Origin: an uncultured Ruminococcus sp.
GTDB lineage: Bacteria > Bacillota > Clostridia > Oscillospirales > Ruminococcaceae
Direction of reading: 5' to 3'
NCBI GenBank assembly: GCA_902788785.1
Contig: CADALT010000008.1
Coordinates: 1 to 64,000, forward strand
Length of the DNA stretch: 64,000 nt
The notes under the pieces are model-generated. The model saw only the letters and a program-made list of their open reading frames with translations, was not told the origin of the DNA and ran no database searches. Both the position numbers and the translations under genes were made by a program. Position 1 is the stretch's first letter. Every line of letters starts with the position of its first letter. Of this stretch, positions 45,124 through 54,109 are shown piece by piece.

Positions 45124-47925
45124 CTATTCCACTGATTTGAGCGAACCTATCATATCTACTTTTTTAAGGGTGAAATGAAGTCCTATATTAACCGCCAGCG
45201 TGAAGCCTGCTGTCATCATCACGCCCAAAAGACATGACATTCCGTCAAGTGTTCTGTCGAACATCATCATATCTACCTCTGCGGTGACTGTTACAAAATA
45301 ATGCAGCACTCTTCCAAGGGGCAGACCAAGCAGAAGTCCCACACAAGCCGAAAGCAAATTCTCACGGAGGATATAATCATCTGTTTCTCTGTCGAAAAAT
45401 CCCAGCACCTTAACAGTCGCTATCTCACGCTTTCTCTCGGTGATATTTATGCTTGCCAGATCGTAGAGCACCACCACAGCCAGCAGACCTGCGCTGACTA
45501 TCAGCACGGCAATGACCGCATCCATACTGTCAAGATTGTTCTTGACACCGCTGCTCTGATCCTCCTGATAGCTTAGCCCATAGAAGCGTTCGTCCTTTAT
45601 CAGCTCCTGCCTGAAAGCCTCACGTTCGCTGCCCTTTTTCAAGTCAATGAAAGCCACATTGTTCTGCGCCTTTTCACCGAACTTCTCCTCATAGGTACCG
45701 GGCAGCATGAATACATAGTGCAGCGCATAGTTCTCGCTTATGCCCGTGATCTTTACGGATACGGTCTTGCCCTCGCTATCCGTAAGCTCAAGATCATCGC
45801 CCTCATGGAGTGCAAGGAGCTTTGCAAGCTTCTCCGTAATGATTACACCGCTTTCATCTAGGGTGAGCCTGCTGCCATTCTCTGCATCACTCAGTACAAT
45901 GAAACTATCCAGCTTTTCAGGTCGGTCAAACACGCAGATATCCGCAGTATACTGACCTTTGTCGGTATGCGCTGTTATCTCGTTGAGCACCGCCTGCGAG
46001 TACACCTCGATCTCCTCACGTCCCGAAAGTGCCGCTTCGATATCATCATATCCGCATCTTCGGTTGAGCACAGCCATGCCGTCATAGAGATAGATCTGCC
46101 CGAACTGCTTATCAATGACCGAACCGATAGAGTTTTTCAGCCCGAATCCTGTGATTATCAGTGCCGTACAGCCTGCAACGCCTGCCATTGTCATGAAAGC
46201 TCTGCGCTTGCTGCGCAGCATATTCCTGATCGTGACCTTGCCCATGAAGCTAAGCCTGTTCCAGACAGGACCTATCCGTTCGAGGAACACTCTCTTGCCT
46301 GCCACGGGAGATCTCGGGCGCATAAGACTGCCCGGGTGTTCCGCCAGTTCACGCCTGCACGAAAACACCGTGACACCGCAGACACAAATGACCGAAACCA
46401 TACAGCACATCAGCATATACAGCGGATGTATCGGTGTGCTTAATTTCGGGATATTATAAAGCATCTTATACCCCGAATATATCATATGCGGAAATATCTT
46501 CATACCCGCCGCCGAGCCTATCACGCTTCCGCTGACCGCTGCCACTGCGGAATAAAACAAATACCTTGAAAGTATCTCGCCCTCGGTATAGCCCAGCGCT
46601 TTATACACGCCTATGGTACTGCGCTGTTCTTCAACTATCCTAGACATGGTAGTCAGGCAGACCAGTGCCGCCACCAGCACGAAAAACACGGGGAAAACTC
46701 TGGATATGGAATCTATCTTGCGGCTGTCACCCTCGAACGAAGAGTAGTCCTTGCTCGCCTTGAAACGGTCATAGCAGTAAAACTCGGGTTCGCCCACGCT
46801 GCCTGTCTGTTCACGGGCATCGTTGATATCCTTGTATGCCTGTTCAAGCTGCGCTCTGTACTCGGTATGGGCTTTACCGTTTTCATCATCACCGTCAAGA
46901 ATAAGCTCGCCCACCGCTTTCAGGGCTTTCTCGGACTTTAACATAGCAGACCTTTCAAGCAGTGCATTCCTGCCCTTTGCCTGTTCATCTTCATAGACCT
47001 GCTTTGCCGCCTCAGCCTTTCTGCGGTATTCGATATATGTGCTTTTAAGCTCATCCTGCGGCATATCGATTATTTTTTCAAGAGTCTCAGCTGTGGCTTC
47101 GGCAGCAGCTATCCTCTCATCTGCATCGCCTTTAAGCTTTTCATACCTCTGCATGACGCTTTCTCTGAATGCCTTTTCAGCCGCAGCCCCCTGCACCTCG
47201 ACGCTTTTGCGGTAGTCCTCGGAGAAAGGGTCTTTCTCATCAAGCCCCTCCAGGTCCACGAACATCTCGGTGTAGTAGTTAGTTATAAACTCTTCCTCAC
47301 GCAGGAATACATTGCTGACGATAGTTCCGCTGCCCACATCGGTGGGGTCTCGTTCGTAGCCGATATACAGCGGCGAAGTAACTATGCCCACTATCTTAAA
47401 AGTATCATTTTCCAGCGTATCCGTAAGGCGCTTTGTATCATCGGGATCGGTAAAGGTCAGCATTTCGCCCAGCCTGAAAGTATCGGGAGAAGATATCTTT
47501 ACTTCCACCGCACACTCCCCCGGTGCAACGGGCATACGCCCCTCGATGACATTGATCTTGTTCATCAGATTGGGGCTGTCATCATCAAGGCTGCTGTTGA
47601 ATGAAATGCATTTGAGCACCAGTGTCTGGTCATCATGCAAATAGAAAACGTCCTTGGAGTATGCCGCATGAGCGCCCCTGACATTATCCGCTTCCTTTAC
47701 CGCCTCAACGTCAGATGATCTGACACCGATGGTGGATATGAAGCGCATATCCATCAGCCGAAACTCTTCAAAGTATTTTGCAGCCGTACCGACCATATCG
47801 GGCATGGTCGCCTTTATCCCCGAGAAAAATCCGCAGCCCAGCGCCACTATGAGAAACACCGAAAGAAACCGCCCTGGCGCACGCTTTATCTCACGCAGCG
47901 TATCTTTAATAAGTGCATTCTTCAA
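45124..47925 (-). CDS. Large FtsX-type ABC permease
   Basis: 933 residues with the doubled FtsX layout: helix near 20-40 (GRFLSVFLIVALGCGFFSGI), a large outer domain with a coiled coil (~230-370: AEATAETLEKIID, YRRKAEAAKQVYEDEQAK), three helices around 400-500, a helix near 570, a second outer domain and three final helices (AVLIVSAGLLAVVVLYDLAS). The internal INITERKREIATVKVLGF is the coupling signature. Such permeases usually pair with a LolD-like ATPase; none adjoins it. Substrate unknown. Confidence 0.9.
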   Translation of the reverse strand: MKNALIKDTLREIKRAPGRFLSVFLIVALGCGFFSGIKATMPDMVGTAAKYFEEFRLMDMRFISTIGVRSSDVEAVKEADNVRGAHAAYSKDVFYLHDDQTLVLKCISFNSSLDDDSPNLMNKINVIEGRMPVAPGECAVEVKISSPDTFRLGEMLTFTDPDDTKRLTDTLENDTFKIVGIVTSPLYIGYERDPTDVGSGTIVSNVFLREEEFITNYYTEMFVDLEGLDEKDPFSEDYRKSVEVQGAAAEKAFRESVMQRYEKLKGDADERIAAAEATAETLEKIIDMPQDELKSTYIEYRRKAEAAKQVYEDEQAKGRNALLERSAMLKSEKALKAVGELILDGDDENGKAHTEYRAQLEQAYKDINDAREQTGSVGEPEFYCYDRFKASKDYSSFEGDSRKIDSISRVFPVFFVLVAALVCLTTMSRIVEEQRSTIGVYKALGYTEGEILSRYLFYSAVAAVSGSVIGSAAGMKIFPHMIYSGYKMLYNIPKLSTPIHPLYMLMCCMVSVICVCGVTVFSCRRELAEHPGSLMRPRSPVAGKRVFLERIGPVWNRLSFMGKVTIRNMLRSKRRAFMTMAGVAGCTALIITGFGLKNSIGSVIDKQFGQIYLYDGMAVLNRRCGYDDIEAALSGREEIEVYSQAVLNEITAHTDKGQYTADICVFDRPEKLDSFIVLSDAENGSRLTLDESGVIITEKLAKLLALHEGDDLELTDSEGKTVSVKITGISENYALHYVFMLPGTYEEKFGEKAQNNVAFIDLKKGSEREAFRQELIKDERFYGLSYQEDQSSGVKNNLDSMDAVIAVLIVSAGLLAVVVLYDLASINITERKREIATVKVLGFFDRETDDYILRENLLSACVGLLLGLPLGRVLHYFVTVTAEVDMMMFDRTLDGMSCLLGVMMTAGFTLAVNIGLHFTLKKVDMIGSLKSVE

Positions 47926-47949
47926 AGCCTGCTTACCTGCCCTTTCAAA

Positions 47950-48696
47950 TCATAGTATGCTAAGAAAATAGCTGTTGAGTTCCTCCCAGCTTCCGCCTGA
48001 CTTGCCTGAAAGTTTCTCTGCGGTGCTTTCGATGCAACACAGCTCATCCTCGATAAATGCACCGAGCGTATCTATCCGCCTGCCTGTATCAAGCTTTTTC
48101 TGCTTTTTCATATCAATAAGCTCACAGAAGTCATGTTTTATCTCATCGGGGCATACCTCCGAGATGAGCCTGTTGATATCCAAAGGCGGAAAAGTGCCTT
48201 TCTCGGTTATCCATCGACAGCACAACAGCGGACTGACAGCGTATATGTACTTTTTCAGTCTGACTTCTTCACCTTTAAGATGATCTCTGTAATTACCCTT
48301 TGCAATGCCATAATAATGCATAAAAGCAGCTTTCGGGCTGAAATAGTCTCCCATCAGCCCACTCAGCTTTTCCCATTCGGGTGAAGTCCTGTATACAACA
48401 GGCGATGATGCCCACTCAAAAAAGCTCGGATTTGAATTATACAACAGCCGCAGAGCTTTCTGTATATCCCATCCGTTCACATCATATACGCCGTCATCGC
48501 CCCACTCTATCACATCTTTGGTCTTATCGAGCCTGAGATAGAATTCACGGGGTCTTATGTATACAAATCTCACATCAAAGTCGCTTTCGGCGGAAGCATA
48601 GCCTTTTGCCCTGCTTCCTGCCTCAGCGGCGAAAATTATCTTTACTCCTTCTCGGCGCTCTATCTCATCAAGAATGCCGTTTATCTTCTCGGTCAT
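47950..48696 (-). CDS. Nucleotidyltransferase of the RlaP/YcgL group
   Basis: 248 residues. AEAGSRAKGYASAESDFDVRFVYIR (in parts) is the pol-beta nucleotidyltransferase motif GS...DxD with catalytic Asp residues; the helical rest fits the COG3541 group known from RNA-repair islands and phages. The group may add nucleotides to damaged RNA ends, but function here is unproved. The start overlaps the trpS stop (TAATG), so it is made together with tryptophanyl-tRNA synthetase. Confidence 0.82.
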   Translation of the reverse strand: MTEKINGILDEIERREGVKIIFAAEAGSRAKGYASAESDFDVRFVYIRPREFYLRLDKTKDVIEWGDDGVYDVNGWDIQKALRLLYNSNPSFFEWASSPVVYRTSPEWEKLSGLMGDYFSPKAAFMHYYGIAKGNYRDHLKGEEVRLKKYIYAVSPLLCCRWITEKGTFPPLDINRLISEVCPDEIKHDFCELIDMKKQKKLDTGRRIDTLGAFIEDELCCIESTAEKLSGKSGGSWEELNSYFLSIL

Positions 48697-49712
48697 TACC
48701 TGGGGTCAACAAAGCCGACCTTGTGATATACCTTGGATACAACTCTTGAAGATATGAGCTTTGCCTTTTCAGCGCCCTCGGTATAGCACTTTTTGAGGTA
48801 TGCCTTATCGTTGATGAGCTGGTCGAACTTAGTTCTTACAGGCTCAAGGTGGTCAGCCACAGCCTCGCCCACAGCCAGCTTGAAGTCGCCGTAGCCCTTG
48901 CCTGCGAATTCCTTCTCTATCTCATCATAGTTCTTGCCTGTTACAACAGAGTATATGGTCATCAGGTTGTTGATGCCGTCCTTGCCCTCGGCAAATCTTA
49001 CCTCTGTATCGGAATCTGTCACTGCTCTCTTGAACTTGCGGATAATGGTATCCTTATCATCAAGTATAAGTATGCAGGCATTGGGATTTTCATCTGACTT
49101 GGACATCTTCTTTGTGGGGTCCTGCAAACTCATTACCTTAGCGCCCATCTTAGGTATGAAAGGCTCGGGCAGAGTAAAGAAATCACCGTAACGCTGATTG
49201 AAGCGCTGTGCGATGTTCCTAGCCAGTTCGAGATGCTGCTTCTGGTCAACACCTATGGGCACCATATCAGCATTATAAGCCAGTATATCCGCAGCCATCA
49301 GCACAGGATATGTAAACAGGCCTGCGTTGATATTATCAGCGTGCTTAGCGGACTTATCCTTGAACTGTGTCATTCTTGAAAGCTCACCGAACTGTGTTGA
49401 ACAGCCCAGCACCCAGCTAAGCTCTGGATGGAAGCAGTTGTGGCTCTGGAAGAACAGCACGCTCTTCTCGGGGTCAAGGCCGCAAGCCATCATCAGCGCA
49501 TAAGCTGCCATGGAATTCTTTCTCAGTGTTGCAGGGTCCTGTGTAACTGTGATGGAATGGAGATCAGCCACCGCATATATGCAGTTGAACTCTTCCTGGA
49601 GAGGACCCCAGTTCTTAACAGCACCCAGGTAGTTGCCCAGGGTGAATGTTCCCGTGGGCTGTATCATGCTGAGTATCAGCTTTTTATCCTTGGAAAAATT
49701 AAGTTCTGCCAT
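48696..49712 (-). CDS. trpS: Tryptophanyl-tRNA synthetase
   Basis: 338 residues, class I. PTGTFTLGNYLGAVKNW contains the HIGH counterpart (TLGN) and KKMSKSDENPNA is the KMSKS loop near residue 195; GVDQKQHLELARNIAQRFN is the tRNA/ATP-side helix. The leader of about 70 nt shows no T-box. Followed by the coupled nucleotidyltransferase gene. Confidence 0.97.
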   Translation of the reverse strand: MAELNFSKDKKLILSMIQPTGTFTLGNYLGAVKNWGPLQEEFNCIYAVADLHSITVTQDPATLRKNSMAAYALMMACGLDPEKSVLFFQSHNCFHPELSWVLGCSTQFGELSRMTQFKDKSAKHADNINAGLFTYPVLMAADILAYNADMVPIGVDQKQHLELARNIAQRFNQRYGDFFTLPEPFIPKMGAKVMSLQDPTKKMSKSDENPNACILILDDKDTIIRKFKRAVTDSDTEVRFAEGKDGINNLMTIYSVVTGKNYDEIEKEFAGKGYGDFKLAVGEAVADHLEPVRTKFDQLINDKAYLKKCYTEGAEKAKLISSRVVSKVYHKVGFVDPR

Positions 49713-49784
49713 TTTACTTTACTCCTTATATTTTAATTGAGATATTTTATTATCAAAAGGGACAACTGTCCATATTTTTACCCT

Positions 49785-50849
49785 TTAAAAGTCCCCAAAT
49801 GTGGTTATCTTGGGCACATCGGGCATAGATATATCGCCCATATCTATGGAATCAACAGGCTTATGCGTTTCCTCATGCGAATCGTCCCCATAACTATCGG
49901 CACTGCTGTCTATCAGTGAACCGTTATCATCATAGTTATTAAATCCGTGCCATTCGGCGACCGATTCAAGAGACGTATCTTCAAGAAAAGCTCTCCTTGA
50001 CTCGCTTGCCTCTGATTCATTCTGATCTCGGGTCTTGAAATAAGCCGCATAGGTATCCGCTGTTTCATCGGGTGCAGGCTCCATAGGCACATCATGTACG
50101 CTATCGATCATATCACCGCTTATCATCAGCTTACCGTTGAACTCCTCATCAAGCAGCGGCACAAAACCGTCCAGCCTTATCTGACCGCATCCTTTCCTGA
50201 AATCAATGCTCTGAGCAGGGTTACGCTTGTTTACCGCAGTATAGCTGTTATCAACAAAATGATATACCGTGGGTTCGCAGTTGATGCCCTTTTCTATCAT
50301 GGTCTTGGCAAGTGTGCGGAATTTATTTACCTGATCGGATCTGTCATCGACACATATCTCGACCCACCCGATCGCACCCGATCGCAGGAATTCCTCATAA
50401 GTGGTATCTGCTGCCAGCTCTCTGTCACTCATGCGTGTATTCCTTGAATTATCGGAAAATATCATAACAACAGGTTCATCGCCGAAATATATATCTTCTG
50501 CGATATCCAGTATATCCTGATGCACCTGATCCTCAAACTTCATACAGATGTAATCATCAAAAAACTTTTCACCGTCATTGCTGAATACGACTATATCCTT
50601 CCCGGGTATCTCATCGCAGCTGACAAGTATATTCACATACTCGCTGTGTCTGCCGAAAACGTTGCCCGAACCAAGCTGGGTATTATCGCCCGACAAAGTA
50701 AACTTTGCCCCGTACTTTTCATCCATGTGCTTTATTGCAGCTTCAACGTGCTTTTTGCTGTTGTAGCCATCTCTGTTGCCGCAGCTGCAAAGCAGTGCGG
50801 GCAGTATCAAAGCACCCAGTACGATCATAAGACCATGTTTCTTTTTCAT
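49785..50849 (-). CDS. Lipoprotein, uncharacterised
   Basis: 354 residues. Lipobox LCSC (Cys23). Residues ~35-220 read as one mixed domain (HVEAAIKHMDEKYGAKFTLSGDN at the start, then ISCDE and VVFSNDGEKFFDDYICMKFE) seen in other Clostridia lipoproteins of unknown role; the C-terminal third is low-complexity and acidic with a DMGDISMPDVPK end. It follows the membrane protein gene by 16 bp. Confidence 0.68.
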   Translation of the reverse strand: MKKKHGLMIVLGALILPALLCSCGNRDGYNSKKHVEAAIKHMDEKYGAKFTLSGDNTQLGSGNVFGRHSEYVNILVSCDEIPGKDIVVFSNDGEKFFDDYICMKFEDQVHQDILDIAEDIYFGDEPVVMIFSDNSRNTRMSDRELAADTTYEEFLRSGAIGWVEICVDDRSDQVNKFRTLAKTMIEKGINCEPTVYHFVDNSYTAVNKRNPAQSIDFRKGCGQIRLDGFVPLLDEEFNGKLMISGDMIDSVHDVPMEPAPDETADTYAAYFKTRDQNESEASESRRAFLEDTSLESVAEWHGFNNYDDNGSLIDSSADSYGDDSHEETHKPVDSIDMGDISMPDVPKITTFGDF

Positions 50850-50865
50850 ATTAAATGTCCCTTTA

Positions 50866-51459
50866 TCATTCGTCTTTAATATTTTCTATCTCTATATCAG
50901 CCTTTATCTCAGCCAGTATGCTTTCTGCGGTCCTGGGAGAATGTTCCTCTGCGATTATGGCGTCCACAGCTTTCATAAGTTCCTGCCTTTCGGAATCCTC
51001 CTCGGTCAGTTCATCCTGCTGCGCACCCATTCTGCTTGTCCGCCAGAAGTATACTGCACCTGCCGCTATGAACATCAGCGGCGCATATATCATTATCGCT
51101 CTCATAGCACCATTCCAGACCAGTGCCCCGAAAAGCATAAGCATCAGCACACCTGTCAGGTCAGCTGCCACCATGCAGAGATATGTCCTCAGCGCTATGA
51201 CCGCAGGACGCTTATCTCCGTCATCATCATGGTTCCACAGGTCTATTTCCCCTGCACGGAACACAAGTGCCCCGCACATTATCAGGGTAATGACCGCCAT
51301 CACCAGATTAGCCACGACCAGACCTTTGCTTACTGTGCCTCTGTCATACATCATCATGAACACATCACCGCCGATACAGAATATCAGCCCGATGCTGTTC
51401 ATCAGTGTCAGCCCCAGCTGGAAAGGTGTGAAAGGTATATCTTTAAGTTTATTATTCAC
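50866..51459 (-). CDS. Membrane protein, uncharacterised
   Basis: 197 residues. Five hydrophobic segments between about residues 12 and 145, then a charged helix. The start is GTG 51459, fixed by AAGGAG seven bases upstream; it overlaps the aminotransferase stop by eight bases. A reading from 51507 lies inside that gene and has no site. Not recognised. Confidence 0.65.
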   Translation of the reverse strand: MNNKLKDIPFTPFQLGLTLMNSIGLIFCIGGDVFMMMYDRGTVSKGLVVANLVMAVITLIMCGALVFRAGEIDLWNHDDDGDKRPAVIALRTYLCMVAADLTGVLMLMLFGALVWNGAMRAIMIYAPLMFIAAGAVYFWRTSRMGAQQDELTEEDSERQELMKAVDAIIAEEHSPRTAESILAEIKADIEIENIKDE

Positions 51460-52645
51460 CGAACATCTCCTTGGAAAGTTTTCCAAGCATCTCGCAGCCT
51501 GCCACAAGCTGTTCGTCTGTGGGGGTGGAGAAATTCAGTCTGAATGAAGTTGTGTGGTCGCTCTCGGAGATCATAAATGCGTTGCCGGGAACTACAGCTA
51601 CCTTGAACTCCTTGACTGCCCTTGTGCAGAAAGCTGTCATATCGCAGCCCTCGGGAAGTGTACACCATACGAAAAGTCCGCCCTCGGGTCTTGTGAACTT
51701 GATCTTGCTGGAGAAATTCTTCTCGATCTGTTCGATCATCAGGCTGCACTTATGTCTGTAGATCTCTCTCAGCTTTTCAAGATGCGCATTCATATCGCAC
51801 TTTGTCATGAACTTGTATGCCAGCACCTGTGCCCAGATATTGGTATGAACATCGTCAACCTGCTTGCAGATGACCATTTTGTTCACGATCTCCTTTGGGG
51901 CACTTATATAGCCCACTCTTATTCCGGGGGCGAGTACCTTTGAGAATGTTCTGGAGTAAGCTACTATGCCGTCCTTGTCCATGCTCTTGATGGAAGGGAT
52001 ATTCTCGCCTGTAAATCTCAGGTCGCCATAGGGGTTATCCTCCAGTATGATAGCGCCGTACTTCTTAGCCAGCTCGTATGCGCCCTTTCTCTTTTCAAGC
52101 GAAGTGGTAAGACCTGTGGGGTTCTGGAAATTGCAGATCAGGTAGATAAGCTTTACCTTGCCTGGTTTCAGTACCTCTTCCAGTTCATCCAGATCAATGC
52201 CGTCATCCTTCAGTGTAATACCTCTAAGGTCAACGTTGTAGGACTTGAAAGCATTCAGCGAGCCTATGAAGCTGGGTGCTTCACAGCAAAGTATGTCGCC
52301 GGGGTCGCAAAGCACCTTAGCCATCATGGCATTAGCCTGCTGTGCACCGCTGACGATTATCAGCTCATCTCTGTCGGGCACGAATTCGCCCTTCTTCTCC
52401 AGTTCCTTTTTCAGCAGATCTCTCAGAGGAGTGTAGCCCTCGGATATGCTGTACTGCAAAGCCAGTATAGGATCTTCCTCAAATATTTCCCGGGAAAATC
52501 TTGTGATATCCTCTACGGGGAATGCCTCGGGTGCAGGGTTGCCTGCTGCCAGCGAGATAACTCCGGGTTCGGACGTAAACTTCAATATCTCCCTGATAGC
52601 CGAAGCCTTTATGTGTGATACTTTTTCAGAAAATCTGTACTCCAT
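51452..52645 (-). CDS. PLP-dependent aminotransferase (fold type I, 2-aminoadipate/aromatic type)
   Basis: 397 residues. GVISLAAGNPAPEAFP at the start, ILEDNPYGDLRF with the PLP ring Asp/Tyr, and YSRTFSKVLAPGIRVGYI with the Schiff-base Lys and phosphate-binding Arg. This set matches the LysN/MocR-domain subgroup that uses 2-oxoglutarate with broad amino acids. Conserved Arg in FRLNFS binds the substrate carboxylate. Exact substrate unknown. Preceded by its own promoter. Confidence 0.92.
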   Translation of the reverse strand: MEYRFSEKVSHIKASAIREILKFTSEPGVISLAAGNPAPEAFPVEDITRFSREIFEEDPILALQYSISEGYTPLRDLLKKELEKKGEFVPDRDELIIVSGAQQANAMMAKVLCDPGDILCCEAPSFIGSLNAFKSYNVDLRGITLKDDGIDLDELEEVLKPGKVKLIYLICNFQNPTGLTTSLEKRKGAYELAKKYGAIILEDNPYGDLRFTGENIPSIKSMDKDGIVAYSRTFSKVLAPGIRVGYISAPKEIVNKMVICKQVDDVHTNIWAQVLAYKFMTKCDMNAHLEKLREIYRHKCSLMIEQIEKNFSSKIKFTRPEGGLFVWCTLPEGCDMTAFCTRAVKEFKVAVVPGNAFMISESDHTTSFRLNFSTPTDEQLVAGCEMLGKLSKEMFGE

Positions 52646-52690
52646 CTTAAATAACCTCTTTCCGATAAAAATATATAAATATACTTTTAT

Positions 52691-52719
52691 ATTATAACAT
52701 AAAACAACGCAAATGTAAA
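52691..52719 (-). promoter_or_regulatory. Promoter of the aminotransferase operon
   Basis: Minus strand: -35 TTTACA (52714-52719), 17-bp spacer, -10 TATAAT (52691-52696). Confidence 0.82.
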
Positions 52720-52853
52720 GACACAGAGCAATAAAAAAGTATATCTGCCTATCATTCAGACCTGAGCAGGATATTTGATTATAATTCTATAACAATTAAA
52801 TGAAATTTATCCATATTGCTTATAAGTATTCAAAAAAACTGAAATATTTGTCC

Positions 52854-52882
52854 TTGTTTTTATGATTTGAACGTGCTATAAT
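52854..52882 (+). promoter_or_regulatory. Promoter of the structured RNA
   Basis: -35 TTGTTT (52854-52859), 17-bp spacer, extended -10 TGC-TATAAT (52877-52882). The start point would be close to 52889. Confidence 0.7.
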
Positions 52883-52888
52883 AATTAC

Positions 52889-53090
52889 AGAACAGAGTTG
52901 GATCATTTTCGGCTGTCTTTTCGTGAGGACTGCCGATTGGGGCTGCCGCAGCTGCGGCTGGATGTTTCAACCACTTGTTTTTTCATACAAATTACCACGA
53001 AACAGCGGCGTCTTTGGGAGTTTTTCCCGAGGGCGCTGTTGTTTATGCAAAAATAAAGCGCAGAGCAAAAAACTCTGCGCTTATATCTTG
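52889..53090 (+). ncRNA. Free-standing structured RNA, about 200 nt
   Basis: A GC-rich block in AT-rich surroundings, bounded by a promoter and a terminator and without a credible reading frame. Helices visible by eye: GTTG (52897-52900) with CAAC (52968-52971) closing the 5' domain; CGGC-T-GTCT (52910-52918) with GGAC-T-GCCG (52927-52935); the palindromic GCCGCAGCTGCGGC (52945-52958); TTGT (52975-52978) with ACAA (52987-52990); and a long arm from AACAGCG (53001-53007) to CGCTGTT (53034-53040) with an inner GGGA/TCCC tip. Size, helix number and Clostridia setting make the raiA-motif RNA class one candidate, but I cannot confirm it. No protein gene follows on this strand. Confidence 0.65.
53056..53082. 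terminator. Terminator of the structured RNA and of rqcP
   Basis: AAGCGCAGAG (53056-53065) and CTCTGCGCTT (53073-53082), 7-nt loop. Ends the RNA rightward; on the minus strand it is followed by TATTTTTG and can end the rqcP transcript. Confidence 0.85.
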
Positions 53091-53093
53091 GTT

Positions 53094-53336
53094 TTAAGAT
53101 ATGACTTCGTAATTATCCGCCGCATTGTCCTTGGTAGCATACTCAGTAACATTGAGTACCCTGACTTTCAGCGGACGCTGACCGAGGTTTATCTCGATCT
53201 CATCACCGACCTTGACATCGTATGATGCCCTGGCAGGCTTGCCGTTTACGACTACCCTGCCCTCATCGCAGGCTTCATTCGCCACGGTGCGGCGCTTAAT
53301 AAGTCTTGTAACTTTAAGATATTTATCCAGTCTCAT
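53094..53336 (-). CDS. rqcP: S4-domain RNA-binding protein (RqcP/YabO type)
   Basis: 80 residues. The S4 fold runs through MRLDKYLKVTRLIKRRTVANEACDEGRV (in parts) and VVNGKPARASYDVKVGDEIEI. This short S4 protein works with RqcH in ribosome-associated quality control, binding 50S subunits with peptidyl-tRNA during Ala tailing. It shares an operon direction with engB, 10 bp apart. Confidence 0.88.
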   Translation of the reverse strand: MRLDKYLKVTRLIKRRTVANEACDEGRVVVNGKPARASYDVKVGDEIEINLGQRPLKVRVLNVTEYATKDNAADNYEVIS

Positions 53337-53345
53337 TTTACTCTC

Positions 53346-54059
53346 CTATCTGCCTCTCGGGGTGAGAAATCCTGTAAACTCCTCATCCTCATTATCTTCA
53401 CCGTTTTCCTCGCCATCGGTCTCATCGGCTACTTCGACTGCTTGCTGTGCTTTATCCTCATACCAGCCTGTGCGGACTTCCTCGATGACCTCTTTTAGTT
53501 CCTCAACACCTTCGCCCGTCACCGCCGAGAACGGTATGCAGAAAATATCCTCAAAGCTGGGTATCTCCGTTTTAAACGCCTCCATACGTTCCTTGCGTGC
53601 AGTGGGTTTTAGCTTATCCGCCTTTGTCAGCACGATCACGAAGGGTATCTCGTTGTCGATGAGATAATCTATCATCTGCAAGTCATCCTTGCTGGGCGCA
53701 TGGCGCATATCTATCAGCTGGAACACCAGTTCCAGATCACGGTCGAAGTCGCCCAGATAGCCGCCTATAAGGTCGCCCCACTTGGCTTTCTCATTCTTTG
53801 AAACATTTGCATAACCGTATCCGGGCAGATCGACAAAGTAAACATCTTCCACAGAAAAGAAGTTTATCGTCACCGTTTTGCCCGGCACCGAACTTACCCT
53901 TGCCATGTTCTTGCGGTTGAATATCTTGTTTATCAGCGAGGATTTGCCCACGTTCGATCTGCCCGAAAATGCAAACTCGGGTCTGTCGGACTCGGGTATC
54001 TGGCTGAATTTTCCATACGATGTGATAAATTCAGCCTTATTGAAATTAAGCGGCTTCAT
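53346..54059 (-). CDS. engB: Ribosome-assembly GTPase EngB (YsxC)
   Basis: 237 residues. G1 GRSNVGKSSLINK, G2 region GKTVTINFF, G3 DLPGYGYA, G4 LTKADK, plus the PEFAFSGRSNVG start typical of YihA/YsxC. It helps assemble the 50S subunit. The domain ends near residue 200; the remaining ~35 residues are an extra acidic tail (DETDGEENGEDNEDEE). It lies 50 bp after lon. Confidence 0.95.
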   Translation of the reverse strand: MKPLNFNKAEFITSYGKFSQIPESDRPEFAFSGRSNVGKSSLINKIFNRKNMARVSSVPGKTVTINFFSVEDVYFVDLPGYGYANVSKNEKAKWGDLIGGYLGDFDRDLELVFQLIDMRHAPSKDDLQMIDYLIDNEIPFVIVLTKADKLKPTARKERMEAFKTEIPSFEDIFCIPFSAVTGEGVEELKEVIEEVRTGWYEDKAQQAVEVADETDGEENGEDNEDEEFTGFLTPRGR

Positions 54060-54109
54060 GTCACTTCTCCTTACAAAAAGAGGGCGGACTTACACCGCCC
54101 TCATATCTT

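Noticed and set aside
49713..49784. A T-box before trpS
   Set aside because: Too short, and no AGGGTGGNACCGCG-like antiterminator sequence.
52923..53225. A 100-codon plus-strand frame over the structured RNA
   Set aside because: It runs through the terminator hairpin and into the antisense of rqcP, with no ribosome site.
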